Shown here: one piece after another, positions 16,303-25,674 of the stretch
Numbering within the stretch: position 1 is the stretch's first letter
Layout of the letters: every line of letters begins with the position of its first letter
Assembly (NCBI GenBank): GCA_030611415.1
Contig: JAUWPW010000004.1
Location: 1 to 48,565 of the forward strand
Length of the DNA: 48,565 bases
Direction: 5' to 3'
Source: Candidatus Bipolaricaulota bacterium
Lineage (GTDB): Bacteria > Bipolaricaulota > Bipolaricaulia > UBA7950 > UBA9294
Made by a program: the position numbers and the translations under genes
Notes under the pieces: generated by a model
The model's input: the letters and a program-made list of their open reading frames with translations, nothing else
What the model was told of the DNA's origin: nothing
Databases searched by the model: none

Positions 16303-16644
16303 ATGGAAGCAAGAGCGATAACTGACTCGGTACGAATATCTCCTCGTAAGGTAAGGCTAGTAGTTGATACTATCCGCGGGAAGAATGTCAATGCGGCGTT
16401 ACGTGTTGTGTCACTTTGCAACAAGAAAGCAGCAAGGCCCATTCGCAAGACATTGGAATCAGCAATAGCCAATGCAGAGAACAATTATGATGTTGATGTC
16501 GATCAACTGTGGGTGGTAGGAGTCTATGTAGATATGAGAAGATCATTGCGTCACTTGAAGCCAAGGGCGATGGGCCGAGCAGATATTATCCGCCGACCGA
16601 TGAGTCGTATTACAGTTATTGTAGGCGACGAGAGGAGTGAATAA
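16303..16644 (+). CDS. rplV: 50S ribosomal protein L22
   Basis: Tunnel-lining protein; its beta hairpin forms part of the constriction with L4. 113 residues. ISPRKVRLVVDTIRGKNVNAAL near the N-terminus and LKPRAMGRADIIRRPMSRI in the hairpin are diagnostic. The stop codon overlaps the rpsC start by one base (TAATG). Confidence 0.97.
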   Translation: MEARAITDSVRISPRKVRLVVDTIRGKNVNAALRVVSLCNKKAARPIRKTLESAIANAENNYDVDVDQLWVVGVYVDMRRSLRHLKPRAMGRADIIRRPMSRITVIVGDERSE

Positions 16645-17291
16645 TGGGGCAGAAGGTTAATCCGATTGGATTTCGTGTAGGGGTAAATAGAAAATGGGTT
16701 TCCAATTGGTATAACCCTAAGCTTGCCCCGGAATATATCTGTGAAGACAAGCACATCCGTGACCTTATAACAGAACGATATCGCAAAGCGGCGGTTGCTG
16801 AAGTGAATATCGAGCGTTCTAAGGAAGATAGGGTGTCTATCATTGTTCGTTCAGCTCGGCCGGGAATAATCATCGGACGTGGTGGAAGCGAGATTGGAAG
16901 GTTGCAGGCTGATCTAGAGAAGCTTACCAATAGAAAGGTGAAGGTATCGATCAAGGAAGTTACTCATCCTGATTTGGAGGCAAGTTTAGTATCTCAACAA
17001 GTGGCAATGCAGATCGAGACTCGAGTTGCTCCTGCGCGTGCAATGAAAGAGGTGATTCGTCGAGTAATGGGGTCTGGGGCAGCTGGTGTAAAAATAAAGA
17101 CGAGCGGCCGACTTGGTGGAGCGGAGATTGCCCGCTCAATGACGATGATGAGAGGACGAGTTCCTCTGCAGACAATTCGAGCGGACATTGACTATGGTTT
17201 TACTGAAGCACGAACTAAGTATGGACATATAGGGGTTAAAGCCTGGGTATTTCGTGGAGAGCACCCGACCCGCGCGAAGCAAAGAGGATAA
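16644..17291 (+). CDS. rpsC: 30S ribosomal protein S3
   Basis: Forms the mRNA entry channel and helps unwind mRNA. 215 residues. MGQKVNPIGFRVG opens the protein; the KH domain has the GxxG loop as IIGRGGSEI near 76-84; the C-terminal domain has GRLGGAEIARS. Starts one base inside rplV. Confidence 0.98.
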   Translation: MGQKVNPIGFRVGVNRKWVSNWYNPKLAPEYICEDKHIRDLITERYRKAAVAEVNIERSKEDRVSIIVRSARPGIIIGRGGSEIGRLQADLEKLTNRKVKVSIKEVTHPDLEASLVSQQVAMQIETRVAPARAMKEVIRRVMGSGAAGVKIKTSGRLGGAEIARSMTMMRGRVPLQTIRADIDYGFTEARTKYGHIGVKAWVFRGEHPTRAKQRG

Positions 17292-17303
17292 GGTGAAATA
17301 GAA

Positions 17304-17735
17304 ATGGCGTTCTTGTTTCCTAAGCGGACTAAACATAGAAAGGTACATCGCGGGCGAACAAAGGGAAAAGCGACAAGGGGACATGAGATTGCATTTGGCG
17401 AGTACGGTATTCAAGCTCTTGCTCCAGCGTGGATTACTGCACGACAGATTGAGGCTTGCCGAACAACGATGAGCCGTCAGACACACCGCGATTCTAAAGT
17501 TTGGATCAGGATTTTTCCGGACAAACCTATAACGAAGCACCCCGCGGAAGCACGCATGGGGAAAGGAAAGGGACCAGTGGATCATTGGGTAGCTGTAGTG
17601 AAACCAGGAAGGATCCTTTTTGAGATTGCAGGAGTGGATGAACTAGCCGCAAAGCGAGTGCATGAACTTGTCAGTCATAAGCTTCCGATTCCTACCCGAC
17701 TGAAGAGAAAGATCGTGCTAGGAGGAGAGATATGA
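17304..17735 (+). CDS. rplP: 50S ribosomal protein L16
   Basis: Positions the A-site tRNA elbow and the central protuberance. 143 residues. [16 protein letters not shown] at the start, [20 protein letters not shown] in the middle and [17 protein letters not shown] near 83-99 are classic. Overlaps rpmC by 4 bases (ATGA). Confidence 0.97.
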   Translation: MAFLFPKRTKHRKVHRGRTKGKATRGHEIAFGEYGIQALAPAWITARQIEACRTTMSRQTHRDSKVWIRIFPDKPITKHPAEARMGKGKGPVDHWVAVVKPGRILFEIAGVDELAAKRVHELVSHKLPIPTRLKRKIVLGGEI

Positions 17736-17932
17736 AAGCTGTTGAGATACGGGAATTGACAGCGGAGGAATTGAGGCAAAAAGAGTCGGAGCTTAAACGC
17801 AAGCTGTTGAACTTACGCTTTCAGAAGGTAACAGGGGAGCTAGATAACATAGCCGAACTCGCAAAAACCCGCAAGGATATTGCACGAGTACTGACGATTA
17901 AGGGTGAGAAGACGCAGGAGGCAACGAGATGA
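17732..17932 (+). CDS. rpmC: 50S ribosomal protein L29
   Basis: Two-helix protein at the tunnel exit near L23. 66 residues. [20 protein letters not shown] and [12 protein letters not shown] match the family pattern. Overlaps L16 upstream and S17 downstream by 4 bases each, so the three are translationally coupled. Confidence 0.96.
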   Translation: MKAVEIRELTAEELRQKESELKRKLLNLRFQKVTGELDNIAELAKTRKDIARVLTIKGEKTQEATR

Positions 17933-18174
17933 GGAAGATAAAAGTCGGGCGGGTAGTGAGCGATCGAATGGCAAAAACCATTGTAGTGAAGGTTGAAGAA
18001 CGGCATGTTCATCCACGCTATCATAAATACATTCGTAAGCATGTCAAGTTCTACTCTCATGATGAAGGTGAGCTAGCATCAGTTGGTGATCTAGTGAAAA
18101 TTGAGGAATGCCGTCCCCGTAGTCAGAAAAAACGTTGGCGGCTGCTTGAAGTTATTGAAAAGGTGGAGGCGTAG
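17929..18174 (+). CDS. rpsQ: 30S ribosomal protein S17
   Basis: Early-assembly 16S-binding OB-fold protein. 81 residues. [19 protein letters not shown] and [19 protein letters not shown] are the usual signatures; the C-terminus [12 protein letters not shown] is conserved. Two bases separate it from rplN. Confidence 0.97.
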   Translation: MRKIKVGRVVSDRMAKTIVVKVEERHVHPRYHKYIRKHVKFYSHDEGELASVGDLVKIEECRPRSQKKRWRLLEVIEKVEA

Positions 18175-18176
18175 CC

Positions 18177-18545
18177 GTGATTCAGATGCAGACGCTATTA
18201 AGGGTCGCTGATAATTCTGGCGCGAAGCAGGTTAGGTGCATATCTGTTTTGGGATCGTCGAACCGGCAAAGGGGCATGATTGGTGATATCATAGTCGGTT
18301 CGGTGCGTAAACGTCTTCCTACAAGTGACATAGAAAAAGGGCAGGTTGTTAGAGGTGTTATCGTTCGCACGCGCAAGGCATATCGGCGAAAGGACGGAAC
18401 TTATATTCGGTTTGATGACAACGCAATCGTGCTTATCAACGACCAGCGAGAACCAGTAGGAACCCGAGTGTTTGGACCAGTTGCACGAGAGCTCAGAGAA
18501 AAGAAAATGATGCGGATTATCTCGCTGGCTCCCGAAGTGCTTTGA
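18177..18545 (+). CDS. rplN: 50S ribosomal protein L14
   Basis: Forms bridge contacts with 16S helix 14 and is the docking site of the silencing factor RsfS. 122 residues. Starts with GTG at 18177 ([19 protein letters not shown]), the standard N-terminus. [20 protein letters not shown] and [15 protein letters not shown] are diagnostic. Confidence 0.97.
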   Translation: MIQMQTLLRVADNSGAKQVRCISVLGSSNRQRGMIGDIIVGSVRKRLPTSDIEKGQVVRGVIVRTRKAYRRKDGTYIRFDDNAIVLINDQREPVGTRVFGPVARELREKKMMRIISLAPEVL

Positions 18546-18556
18546 AGGAGTAAGTG

Positions 18557-18868
18557 ATGAGAAAAGTACGTAAAGGGGATCGTGTGAAAGTCCTAAGTGG
18601 GAATGATCGCGGTAGGGTAGGCAAAGTACTAGTGGTGTATCCCGATAAGCAAAGGATTATTGTAGAGAACGTGCACATGATTACCAAACACCAGCGTCCT
18701 ACTCAGACCTTGCGTGAGCCGGGGATTATCAAGAGAGAAGGAACAATTCACATATCCAATGTTCTTCCGATTTGCCCAGAGTGTGGCATTCCAAGCAGGG
18801 TTGGGTTTGTAATAGTGAATGGTGAGAAGATGCGCCGTTGTAAGCAGTGCGGGGAGACGTTTAGATAG
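18557..18868 (+). CDS. rplX: 50S ribosomal protein L24
   Basis: Assembly-initiator protein with a KOW motif. 103 residues from ATG 18557; the GTG at 18554 lies too close to the GGAG at 18547-18550. KGDRVKVLSGNDRGRVGKVL is the KOW segment. The C-terminal part holds C-P-E-C and C-K-Q-C pairs, a zinc-ribbon version of L24 that only some bacteria have. Confidence 0.96.
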   Translation: MRKVRKGDRVKVLSGNDRGRVGKVLVVYPDKQRIIVENVHMITKHQRPTQTLREPGIIKREGTIHISNVLPICPECGIPSRVGFVIVNGEKMRRCKQCGETFR

Positions 18869-18870
18869 AC

Positions 18871-19401
18871 ATGTTACATGAGAGATTTAAGACAGAGATT
18901 GTCCCGCGATTGGTGGAAGGGCTGGGGCTAGCAAATGTTATGCAGGTGCCACGCCTGGAGAAGGTGGTCGTGAATATGGGAATCTTGGCCAAGGACAACC
19001 CCAAGGTGCTTGAGGGAGCGGTGAGTAACCTGACGAAGATCACAGGGCAGAAACCAGTTGTAACCAGGGCTCAGCAGTCAATTGCTGATTTTCATCTCAC
19101 TAAGGGTGAACCGATCGGTAGCAAGGTAACCCTCAGGCGCGAGCGGGCTTATGAGTTCTTGAACAAGCTATTTAACGCGGTCTTGCCAGGGATACGAGAT
19201 TTCCGAGGCCTTTCAGCGTCTTCTTTCGACGGGCGTGGAAACTATAGTCTTGGATTGAGCGAACAGCTAAGCTTTCCAGAGATTTCCTACGGAGAAGTTG
19301 TTTCTATGCAGGGAATGGATGTTACGATAGTTACTAGCGCAAGGAACGATCAAGAAGGCTACGCCTTATTGAAGGGGCTTGGGCTTCCATTCAAAGATTA
19401 G
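18871..19401 (+). CDS. rplE: 50S ribosomal protein L5
   Basis: Binds 5S rRNA and contacts P-site tRNA. 176 residues. [32 protein letters not shown] and [18 protein letters not shown] are family marks. Two bases after rplX; no strong ribosome-binding site, so coupling is likely. Confidence 0.97.
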   Translation: MLHERFKTEIVPRLVEGLGLANVMQVPRLEKVVVNMGILAKDNPKVLEGAVSNLTKITGQKPVVTRAQQSIADFHLTKGEPIGSKVTLRRERAYEFLNKLFNAVLPGIRDFRGLSASSFDGRGNYSLGLSEQLSFPEISYGEVVSMQGMDVTIVTSARNDQEGYALLKGLGLPFKD

Positions 19402-19409
19402 GAGGGTTG

Positions 19410-19595
19410 ATGGCAAGAAAGGCGCTGATAATAAAGAGCAAGAGGAAGCCTAAATATAAAGTTAGAGCTTATAGCCGTTGCAGTTTGTGTGGGCGCTCTC
19501 ATGGGTACATCCGCGATTTTGGGATTTGTCGACTCTGCTTTCGGAAGCTTGCTCATAAGGGTGAGATCCCTGGAATAAGAAAGGCAAGCTTGTAG
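19410..19595 (+). CDS. rpsZ: 30S ribosomal protein S14, zinc-binding type Z
   Basis: Short (61-residue) S14 with the zinc site CSLCGR...CRLCF, the ancestral C+ form. Begins [22 protein letters not shown] take ATG 19410; the TTG at 19407 is directly after the GGAGGG (19401-19406) and unlikely to be used. Lies between rplE and rpsH as usual. Confidence 0.96.
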   Translation: MARKALIIKSKRKPKYKVRAYSRCSLCGRSHGYIRDFGICRLCFRKLAHKGEIPGIRKASL

Positions 19596-19603
19596 GAGGC
19601 AGG

Positions 19604-20011
19604 ATGACAATAGAGAACCCCATTGCTGATATCTTAACGCGTATTCGAAATGCGAATGCGAAGTTCCATTCTCAGGTCTTGGTACCACACTCGAAAATGA
19701 AGGAAAAGATGGCTGTCATTCTCAAAAAAGAAGGATACATTACGGGCTTTGATGTTTTGGACGGAGCGCACGCGCCAATATTGCGCATAGATCTGAAGTA
19801 CATAGGAGAGAGACGGAAGGCGACAAGGGCAATAACTGCACTCAGGCAGGTTAGTAAGCCAAGCTGCCGTGTTTACGTCAATACGGGTGAAGTACCGCGG
19901 ACGCTTGGGGGATTAGGAATATGCATCCTGTCCACTTCACAAGGTGTTATGTCAGGACATGAGGCGAAAAAACGCGGCATTGGTGGCGAGGTTCTTTGTG
20001 AAATATGGTAG
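19604..20011 (+). CDS. rpsH: 30S ribosomal protein S8
   Basis: Central-domain 16S binder; in E. coli it represses the spc operon. 135 residues. NPIADILTRIRNANAKFHSQV at the N-terminus and LGGLGICILSTSQGVMSGHEAKKRGIGGEVL at the C-terminus fit closely. GGAGG precedes the ATG. Confidence 0.97.
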   Translation: MTIENPIADILTRIRNANAKFHSQVLVPHSKMKEKMAVILKKEGYITGFDVLDGAHAPILRIDLKYIGERRKATRAITALRQVSKPSCRVYVNTGEVPRTLGGLGICILSTSQGVMSGHEAKKRGIGGEVLCEIW

Positions 20012-20022
20012 GGTGATACGAA

Positions 20023-20580
20023 ATGTCTAAGGTGGGTAAGATCCCGGTTCAGATTCCAAAGGGCGTTAAGGTTGGAGTAAAGGGCGCAACCCTGTTGGTG
20101 GAGGGAAAACATGGCCGGCTTACACAAGTGTACAGACCTGACAGGGTAGAGATTGCTGTAACTGATGATCTGGTAACGGTAACAAGGAAGGGCGAGGGAA
20201 AGGAATACCGAGCTTTTCATGGCTTGTATCGGAGTCTTGTTGCCAACATGGTTTACGGGGTATCGCAGCGATGGGAGAAGGAACTGTTGGTGAAGGGCCT
20301 TGGTTATCGGGCTCGGTTACAAGGCAAGAAGCTAATCCTTGATCTTGGGTATTCCCAACCGGTAGAGTACGCTATTCCTGAGGGAGTAGAAATCGAACTT
20401 GCTAGCCCAACCGAGATCAGTATCCGTGGAGCAGACAAACAGGTTGTAGGGCAAGTTGCAGCTAAGATTCGAGCGCTTCGCAAACCGGATCCATATAAAG
20501 GAAAGGGAGTCAGATATAAGAATGAGGAAGTACATCTTAAGGCCGGCAAACTCGGAAGCGTTGCCGGTGGTGTTGGGTAG
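20023..20580 (+). CDS. rplF: 50S ribosomal protein L6
   Basis: Near the sarcin-ricin loop and factor-binding site. 185 residues. SKVGKIPVQIPKGVKV opens the protein; VKGLGYRARLQGKKLILDLGYS and PDPYKGKGVRYKNE are standard. Two tandem L6 folds are implied by length. Confidence 0.97.
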   Translation: MSKVGKIPVQIPKGVKVGVKGATLLVEGKHGRLTQVYRPDRVEIAVTDDLVTVTRKGEGKEYRAFHGLYRSLVANMVYGVSQRWEKELLVKGLGYRARLQGKKLILDLGYSQPVEYAIPEGVEIELASPTEISIRGADKQVVGQVAAKIRALRKPDPYKGKGVRYKNEEVHLKAGKLGSVAGGVG

Positions 20581-20592
20581 GGAGTGACAAAG

Positions 20593-20955
20593 ATGACAGC
20601 AGTCAACCGAAAAGCAGAGCGAGATAAACGGCACAAACGGGTCCGGAGAAAGATTAGTGGAACGGGTGCGTGTCCCCGTCTGTGTGTCAGCAAGAGCCTC
20701 AGACAGATCTATGTCCAGCTGATTGACGATGAAGGTGGAAAGACACTTGTGTCGGCATCAACTAATGGGAAGGAGTTACGAAAAGAAGGAGCAAGGAACA
20801 ACATTCCTGGAGCGGAAAAGGTGGGGTCACTTCTTGCCAGGCGTGCACTGGAGAAGGGAGTCGAGACAGTAGTCTTCGATCGCGGTGGCTACGTATATCA
20901 TGGTGTAGTTGCTGCGGTGGCTGATGGCTGCCGCAAGGGAGGCTTAAGGTTTTGA
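20593..20955 (+). CDS. rplR: 50S ribosomal protein L18
   Basis: Binds 5S rRNA with L5. 120 residues from ATG 20593, which is 8 bases after GGAG; GTG 20584 overlaps that motif. RHKRVRRKISGTGACPRLCV and VVFDRGGYVYHGVVAAVADGCRKGG are diagnostic. Its TGA overlaps the TTG start of rpsE. Confidence 0.96.
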   Translation: MTAVNRKAERDKRHKRVRRKISGTGACPRLCVSKSLRQIYVQLIDDEGGKTLVSASTNGKELRKEGARNNIPGAEKVGSLLARRALEKGVETVVFDRGGYVYHGVVAAVADGCRKGGLRF

Positions 20956-21455
20956 CCATCACAAAGGAATTCGAGAATGAGATTATTGATATCAGACGCG
21001 TTAGTAAGGTCACTAAAGGTGGGCGGAACCTAAAGTTTAGAGTGACCATTGTTGTAGGTGACCGTGAAGGACGAGTAGGGGTTGGAGTGGGAAGTACCAC
21101 TGAGATCCCTGGCGCTATCCAGCAGGCAATCAGGGATGCTGAGAAGAGCATGATAAAGATTGGTCTGAATGGTGCAACGATTTCCCATGCAGTGATTGGG
21201 AAATTCAAAGCAGGGAGGGTTCTCTTGAAACCTGCTTACCCTGGAACGGGAATAATTGCCGCGGTAACTGTGGGGGCTGTTTGTCGATTGGCGGGAATAC
21301 AGGACCTGTTAACGAAGTGCCTAGGGACAACCAATCCTCTTACCTTAGCGCGTGCAGTGATTGATGGCTTGTTGCAGCTGCGCAGTCGCCGGGAGGTTGA
21401 AGAACTCCGGGGTGTGCCTGCTGTTGCGAGTACGGAGGTTCAAGATGAGAATTGA
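20952..21455 (+). CDS. rpsE: 30S ribosomal protein S5
   Basis: Lines the mRNA entry site and helps decoding accuracy. 167 residues. RRVSKVTKGGRNLKFRVTIV and the GDREGRVGVGVG segment are clear. The C-terminal GTGxIAGGAVRAV pattern reads GTGIIAAVTVGAV, a mild deviation. Start is TTG 20952, inside the rplR stop codon; no ATG is close. The frame continues 11 bases into rplO, with no rpmD in between. Confidence 0.96.
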   Translation: MTITKEFENEIIDIRRVSKVTKGGRNLKFRVTIVVGDREGRVGVGVGSTTEIPGAIQQAIRDAEKSMIKIGLNGATISHAVIGKFKAGRVLLKPAYPGTGIIAAVTVGAVCRLAGIQDLLTKCLGTTNPLTLARAVIDGLLQLRSRREVEELRGVPAVASTEVQDEN

Positions 21456-21891
21456 GGACCTGCACCCAAGCAAGGGGAGTGTGCATCGGCGGAAGCGCGT
21501 TGGCCGTGGTTACGGCTCGGGGCGGGGCGGACATGCAAGTGGTCGTGGGACAAAAGGGCAGAACTCACGTAGCGGAGGAGGAACACGCCTTGGTTATGAA
21601 GGAGGCCAGACTCCCGTGTGGATGCGTTTTCCCAAGCGAGGGTTTACTAACTACGTGCGGATTAACTACATGTGTGTCAATGTCGACACCTTAGAAAAGC
21701 GATTCCCGGCAGAGAGTAAGGTGACAATTGAGCGGCTCCAGGAGTTGAGAATTATCAAAGGAAGAACCAGTAAGTTGAAAATCCTTGGCCGGGGGGAACT
21801 CACTAAGCCTCTTACTGTATACGCTCATCGGTTCACCCAGACAGCACAGAAGAAGATTGAGGAAGCTGGGGGAAAGGTTAAGGTGGTATAG
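21445..21891 (+). CDS. rplO: 50S ribosomal protein L15
   Basis: Late-assembly protein of the central protuberance. 148 residues from ATG 21445 (MRIEDLHPSKGSVHRRKRVG), 6 bases after GGAGG and overlapping the end of rpsE. The glycine-rich GRGGHASGRGTKGQNSRSGG and FPKRGFTNYVR segments are diagnostic. Confidence 0.96.
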   Translation: MRIEDLHPSKGSVHRRKRVGRGYGSGRGGHASGRGTKGQNSRSGGGTRLGYEGGQTPVWMRFPKRGFTNYVRINYMCVNVDTLEKRFPAESKVTIERLQELRIIKGRTSKLKILGRGELTKPLTVYAHRFTQTAQKKIEEAGGKVKVV

Positions 21892-21893
21892 CG

Positions 21894-23180
21894 ATGTGGG
21901 AGAAGCTATCTCATCTATTTAAAGTTCCCGAGCTTCGTAAGAGAATTTTGTTTACATTGGGTGCCATAATCATCTTTCGATTGGGAACGCATATTCCTGT
22001 ACCCGGTGTGGATTCGGCATCACTCAAGGATTTCTTCGCTACACAGCGTGGTGGAATATTCGATTTTCTGAATATGTTTACTGGCGGTGCGTTACAGCGG
22101 TTCTCTTTGTTTGCGCTTGGAGTTACCCCCTATATTAACGCATCGATTATTTTCAGCCTTCTTACAGCTGTTATTCCCAAGTTGAAGGAGTTACAGCAGC
22201 AAGGCCGTGAAGGGAGGCGAAAGATTACCACGTATACCCGTTGGGCAACACTTGGTCTTGCCCTTGTCCAGGGCGCAGCAATGAGCATGCTTATTATAAA
22301 TTGGGGACTTGCTAAGCCTGGGCTGTGGTTCTACCTCACTTCTATGGTTTCATTGACCACAGGAACTATCTTCTTGATGTGGCTTGGTGAAAGAATAACT
22401 GAAAACGGAATTGGCAATGGCATTAGCATGATTATCATGCTTGGGATTCTTGCGCGTTTTCCCAGCATGTTCCAGAGTACTTACATTGAGATAAGTGCTG
22501 GAACGGTGAGTCCGTTTTGGGGAGCGGTGTTCGTGCTGCTGTTGGTTGTAGTAATTGCTGGGGTGACTATGATTCAGCAGGGGCAACGAAAGATTAGGAT
22601 CCAGTACTCGAAGCGAACCGTTGGGCGGCGTATTTACGGTGGACATACTTCTCATCTGCCGATTCGTGTGAACCAGGGCGGAGTAATCCCAATTATTTTT
22701 GCATCAGCGCTTCTGACCGTGCCAATGACTATTGCGCAATGGGTACCTCCCCTTGCTTGGTTGGAGCCCTATATTCGTAATGGTAGTCTTACTTACATAA
22801 TTATATATGTTCTCTTGATTTTCTTCTTCACATATTTTTACAGTTCAATCGTCTTCGATCCGAAGGATGTAGCGAAGAATGTGCGTGATTCAGGAGGGTT
22901 TATCCCAGGGGTGCGACCAGGGAAAGCAACGGAGAACTACATATCGGATGTACTAAGCAGGTTGCTGTTGATTGGTGCAGTATTCTTAGCAGGGATTGCT
23001 GTATTGCCGTATATATTCTCATCTGTGAGCGGAATGCAAAGTATCCTGATCGGTGGTACATCGTTATTGATCGTAGTTGGGGTTGGGATAGACACGATTA
23101 TGCAAGTTGAGGCTCACCTTGTGATGCGTCACTATGAGAGTTTGACCAAGGGTAGTGGGCTACTGGGGAGGAGAGGCTAA
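21894..23180 (+). CDS. secY: Protein translocase subunit SecY
   Basis: Channel of the Sec export machinery, 428 residues with about ten membrane segments. The start FKVPELRKRILFTLGAIIIFRLGTHIP, the loop GRRIYGGHTSHLPIRVNQGGVIPIIFA (near 242-268) and the C-terminal GVGIDTIMQVEAHLVMRHYE are family hallmarks. In its usual place between rplO and adk. Its stop codon overlaps the adk start by one base (TAATG). Confidence 0.98.
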   Translation: MWEKLSHLFKVPELRKRILFTLGAIIIFRLGTHIPVPGVDSASLKDFFATQRGGIFDFLNMFTGGALQRFSLFALGVTPYINASIIFSLLTAVIPKLKELQQQGREGRRKITTYTRWATLGLALVQGAAMSMLIINWGLAKPGLWFYLTSMVSLTTGTIFLMWLGERITENGIGNGISMIIMLGILARFPSMFQSTYIEISAGTVSPFWGAVFVLLLVVVIAGVTMIQQGQRKIRIQYSKRTVGRRIYGGHTSHLPIRVNQGGVIPIIFASALLTVPMTIAQWVPPLAWLEPYIRNGSLTYIIIYVLLIFFFTYFYSSIVFDPKDVAKNVRDSGGFIPGVRPGKATENYISDVLSRLLLIGAVFLAGIAVLPYIFSSVSGMQSILIGGTSLLIVVGVGIDTIMQVEAHLVMRHYESLTKGSGLLGRRG

Positions 23181-23830
23181 TGGGTCGTAAGAGACTTGTG
23201 CTTCTCGGTCCTCCTGGAGCAGGAAAAGGGACGCAGGCTAAGATGATTGCTGCTAAAACAGGCCTTGTGCACCTTTCTACTGGTGACATCCTTCGAGATG
23301 AGGTGAGCCGTGGAAGTCAATTAGGACAGGAAGCCAAGCAGTGGATGGATCGCGGGGATCTTGTCCCAGACAAGCTTATCATTGATATGATCGAGGGGAG
23401 AATAGCCAAGGCTGATGGATTCATACTCGATGGTTTCCCGCGTACAATTACTCAGGCTAAGGCTCTTGGAGAAGTTACTCCAATAGATATTGCGATAAAC
23501 ATAGTGTTATCTCAGGACGAGGTAATAAAGCGGCTTTCATCGCGTCGCGTCTGCCGGGATTGTGGAAGAATATGCAATTTGCTATTTAGCCCCCCACGAA
23601 TAGATGGGTGTTGTGATATCTGCGGCGGAGAATTGTTACAGCGTAGTGATGATCATCCTGAGGTAATAAGAAAACGATTTGATGTGTATACTCGACAAAC
23701 TGCTCCTCTGATTGATTTTTATCACAGACAAGGAACACTACAAGGGATTGACGGAAACTTGCCTCCAGAAAAAGTACTTGAGCGGATCATGGCTTTGTTA
23801 GTAAATGATAGTTCTGAAAACAGCTACTGA
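23180..23830 (+). CDS. adk: Adenylate kinase, zinc-LID type
   Basis: Interconverts ATP + AMP and 2 ADP. 216 residues, long-form enzyme. P-loop GPPGAGKGT at about 10-18, AMP site STGDILRDEV, DGFPRT near 88-93. The LID carries C-x2-C...C-x2-C (CRDC and CDIC), a structural zinc site seen in Gram-positive and thermophile enzymes. Overlaps the next gene by 26 bases. Confidence 0.97.
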   Translation: MGRKRLVLLGPPGAGKGTQAKMIAAKTGLVHLSTGDILRDEVSRGSQLGQEAKQWMDRGDLVPDKLIIDMIEGRIAKADGFILDGFPRTITQAKALGEVTPIDIAINIVLSQDEVIKRLSSRRVCRDCGRICNLLFSPPRIDGCCDICGGELLQRSDDHPEVIRKRFDVYTRQTAPLIDFYHRQGTLQGIDGNLPPEKVLERIMALLVNDSSENSY

Positions 23831-24560
23831 GATTGATATACTGCGTGCAAACGGGGCTATCCTGGCTTCAGTGCTCAATAGAGTGTGTCAAGAGGTTTCA
23901 CCAGGGCAGAATACCGGAGAACTGGATAGGCTAGCAGAAAGGCTTGTACGGGAGTCCGGCAGTGAACCCGCATTCAAAGGAATGTATGGATTTCCCGCAA
24001 CAATCTGTACCTCAATTAATGAGGAGATTGTACACGGGATTCCCTCACTGAAGCGACGGTTGAAGAAAGGGGACATATTGTCGATTGATATTGGGCTTTG
24101 TCGCAATGGAATGTATGTAGATATGGCTACTACCGTTCCGGTTGGCGAGGTTGATGAAAAGGCAGCCAAGCTACTGCAGGTGACCGAAGAGGCCTTGTGG
24201 CGAGGGATAGGAATGGTTAACATTGGGAATCGCTTAACTGATGTTTCGCATGCAATCGGATCATATGTAGAAAATGAGGGACTGTATGTGGTTAGGGAAT
24301 ATACTGGCCATGGGATTGGCCGTGATTTGCACGAAGATCCGCAAATCCTGAATTACGGTGACTCTGGACAAGGACCACGGTTGCAGATTGGAATGGTTCT
24401 TGCCCTTGAGCCGATGGTGAAGACCGTTCCCGGCGCGGTTGAAGTGCTTGGCGATGGCTGGACTGTTGTAACGGATCAGGGTGCGCTAGCAGCTCATTTT
24501 GAGCATACTATAACGTTAAGAAACAATGGCGTTGAAGTTCTGACGCGAGGAGGTGTGTAA
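23805..24560 (+). CDS. map: Methionine aminopeptidase, type I
   Basis: Removes the initiator Met from new proteins. 251 residues. All metal ligands are visible: Asp in SIDIG, Asp in VDMATT, His in GHGIG, Glu in LALEPM and Glu in HFEHT. Starts at ATG 23805 inside adk, matching the usual MIxLKTxxEI N-terminus. Overlaps the extended infA frame at its end. Confidence 0.97.
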   Translation: MIVLKTATEIDILRANGAILASVLNRVCQEVSPGQNTGELDRLAERLVRESGSEPAFKGMYGFPATICTSINEEIVHGIPSLKRRLKKGDILSIDIGLCRNGMYVDMATTVPVGEVDEKAAKLLQVTEEALWRGIGMVNIGNRLTDVSHAIGSYVENEGLYVVREYTGHGIGRDLHEDPQILNYGDSGQGPRLQIGMVLALEPMVKTVPGAVEVLGDGWTVVTDQGALAAHFEHTITLRNNGVEVLTRGGV

Positions 24561-24567
24561 AGACCTA

Positions 24568-24810
24568 GTGGCTCGAGCAAACGTACACAATCAAAAAAAG
24601 GCGGATGTGATCCGTCAACGTGGTGAGGTTATTGAAAGTCTACCAAACTCGATGTTTCGGGTAAAGCTGAATAACAATTATGTTGTGTTGTGTCATATTT
24701 CAGGACGGATGCGGAAGCATTATATACGTATCTTGACAGGGGACCACGTGACAGTTGAGTTTTCGCCGTACGACTTGACAAAGGGACGTATTGTGTATCG
24801 AGAGAGCTAG
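24568..24810 (+). CDS. infA: Translation initiation factor IF-1
   Basis: Small OB-fold protein that blocks the A site during initiation. The conserved core runs [20 protein letters not shown], then [17 protein letters not shown] and [13 protein letters not shown]. The start is uncertain: GTG 24553 touches the GGAGG at 24548-24552, GTG 24568 lies 15 bases after it; both give an N-terminal extension of about 10-15 residues over the typical 72. Ribosomes ending map at 24560 may re-initiate here. Confidence 0.93.
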   Translation: MARANVHNQKKADVIRQRGEVIESLPNSMFRVKLNNNYVVLCHISGRMRKHYIRILTGDHVTVEFSPYDLTKGRIVYRES

Positions 24811-24827
24811 CCGCGACGTTTGTCAAT

Positions 24828-24941
24828 ATGAAAGTCAGAAGCTCGGTAAAACCGATTTGTGCTAAGTGTAAGGTGATCCACCGAAAAGGGCGAGTTATGG
24901 TTATATGCCAGAATCCTAAGCATAAGCAGAGACAAGGATAG
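24828..24941 (+). CDS. rpmJ: 50S ribosomal protein L36
   Basis: Thirty-seven residues starting [20 protein letters not shown]. The zinc ligands C-x2-C, then C and H (VICQNPKH), are present, so this is the zinc-binding C+ form. It stands at its usual place between infA and rpsM. No clear ribosome-binding site precedes the ATG. Confidence 0.95.
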   Translation: MKVRSSVKPICAKCKVIHRKGRVMVICQNPKHKQRQG

Positions 24942-24949
24942 GGGGATGA

Positions 24950-25315
24950 ATGGCGCGAATAGCAGGGGTTAATCTACCCAATAATAAGCGGATTGAGTTT
25001 GGGCTTACGTATATTTTCGGTGTTGGGCGCTCGCGTGCAGCTGAGATAATTGAGCAAGCAGGTGTTTCACCAGATATACACGTAAAGGATCTAACGGAGA
25101 AAGAGATAGCTAGTTTGCGCCATGAGGTGGAGCAGTACATTGTTGAGGGTGACTTGCGGCGCCGAATCTTTGGGAATATTCAGCGATTAAAGGATATCAA
25201 TTCCTATTGTGGGGTTCGCCATAAGAAACGGCTTCCGGTTCGTGGACAGCAGACCCAGTCCAATGCGCGAACGTGGAAGGGACCTCGGCCAGCGAAAGCG
25301 GGAAAGAAGAGGTAG
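24950..25315 (+). CDS. rpsM: 30S ribosomal protein S13
   Basis: Head protein contacting tRNA and L5. 121 residues. [30 protein letters not shown] is followed by [22 protein letters not shown] 24950 gives the standard N-terminus; the out-of-frame ATG at 24946 follows GGGGG more closely but reads no S13. Confidence 0.97.
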   Translation: MARIAGVNLPNNKRIEFGLTYIFGVGRSRAAEIIEQAGVSPDIHVKDLTEKEIASLRHEVEQYIVEGDLRRRIFGNIQRLKDINSYCGVRHKKRLPVRGQQTQSNARTWKGPRPAKAGKKR

Positions 25316-25317
25316 GC

Positions 25318-25674
25318 ATGGCGAAAAACATAAAGCTTGAACGGGCACAGATTCACGTACATACAAGCTATAATAACACAATCATCACGTTGACTGATGT
25401 TGAAGGGCACCCGATTGCCTGGAAGAGTTCAGGAACAGTTGGATATAAGGGATCACGTAAAGGAACTCCATATGCGGCACGAATAGCTGCAGAGGCATTG
25501 GTAAGGGAAATGAAGGAATATGGTGTTCAGTCGGCAGTTCTTATGATGAAGGGAGCGGGGTCAGGTCGCCAAGCTGTTATTCAAACCATAAAGGGCTCAG
25601 GCATACGGATAAGTGAGGTAAGAAACGTAACGCCGGTTTCCCATAGTAAGGGTATCTTAAAGGGGAGAAAATAA
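25318..25674 (+). CDS. rpsK: 30S ribosomal protein S11
   Basis: Platform protein shaping the E site. 118 residues from ATG 25318; frame upstream overlaps rpsM and is ignored. HVHTSYNNTIITLTDVEGHP, GYKGSRKGTPYAA and the C-terminal ISEVRNVTPVSHSKG are diagnostic. Overlaps rpsD by one base (TAATG). Confidence 0.97.
   Translation: MAKNIKLERAQIHVHTSYNNTIITLTDVEGHPIAWKSSGTVGYKGSRKGTPYAARIAAEALVREMKEYGVQSAVLMMKGAGSGRQAVIQTIKGSGIRISEVRNVTPVSHSKGILKGRK

Noticed and set aside
17136-17585. Minus-strand frame of 149 residues
   Set aside because: Antisense to rpsC and rplP; no family similarity.
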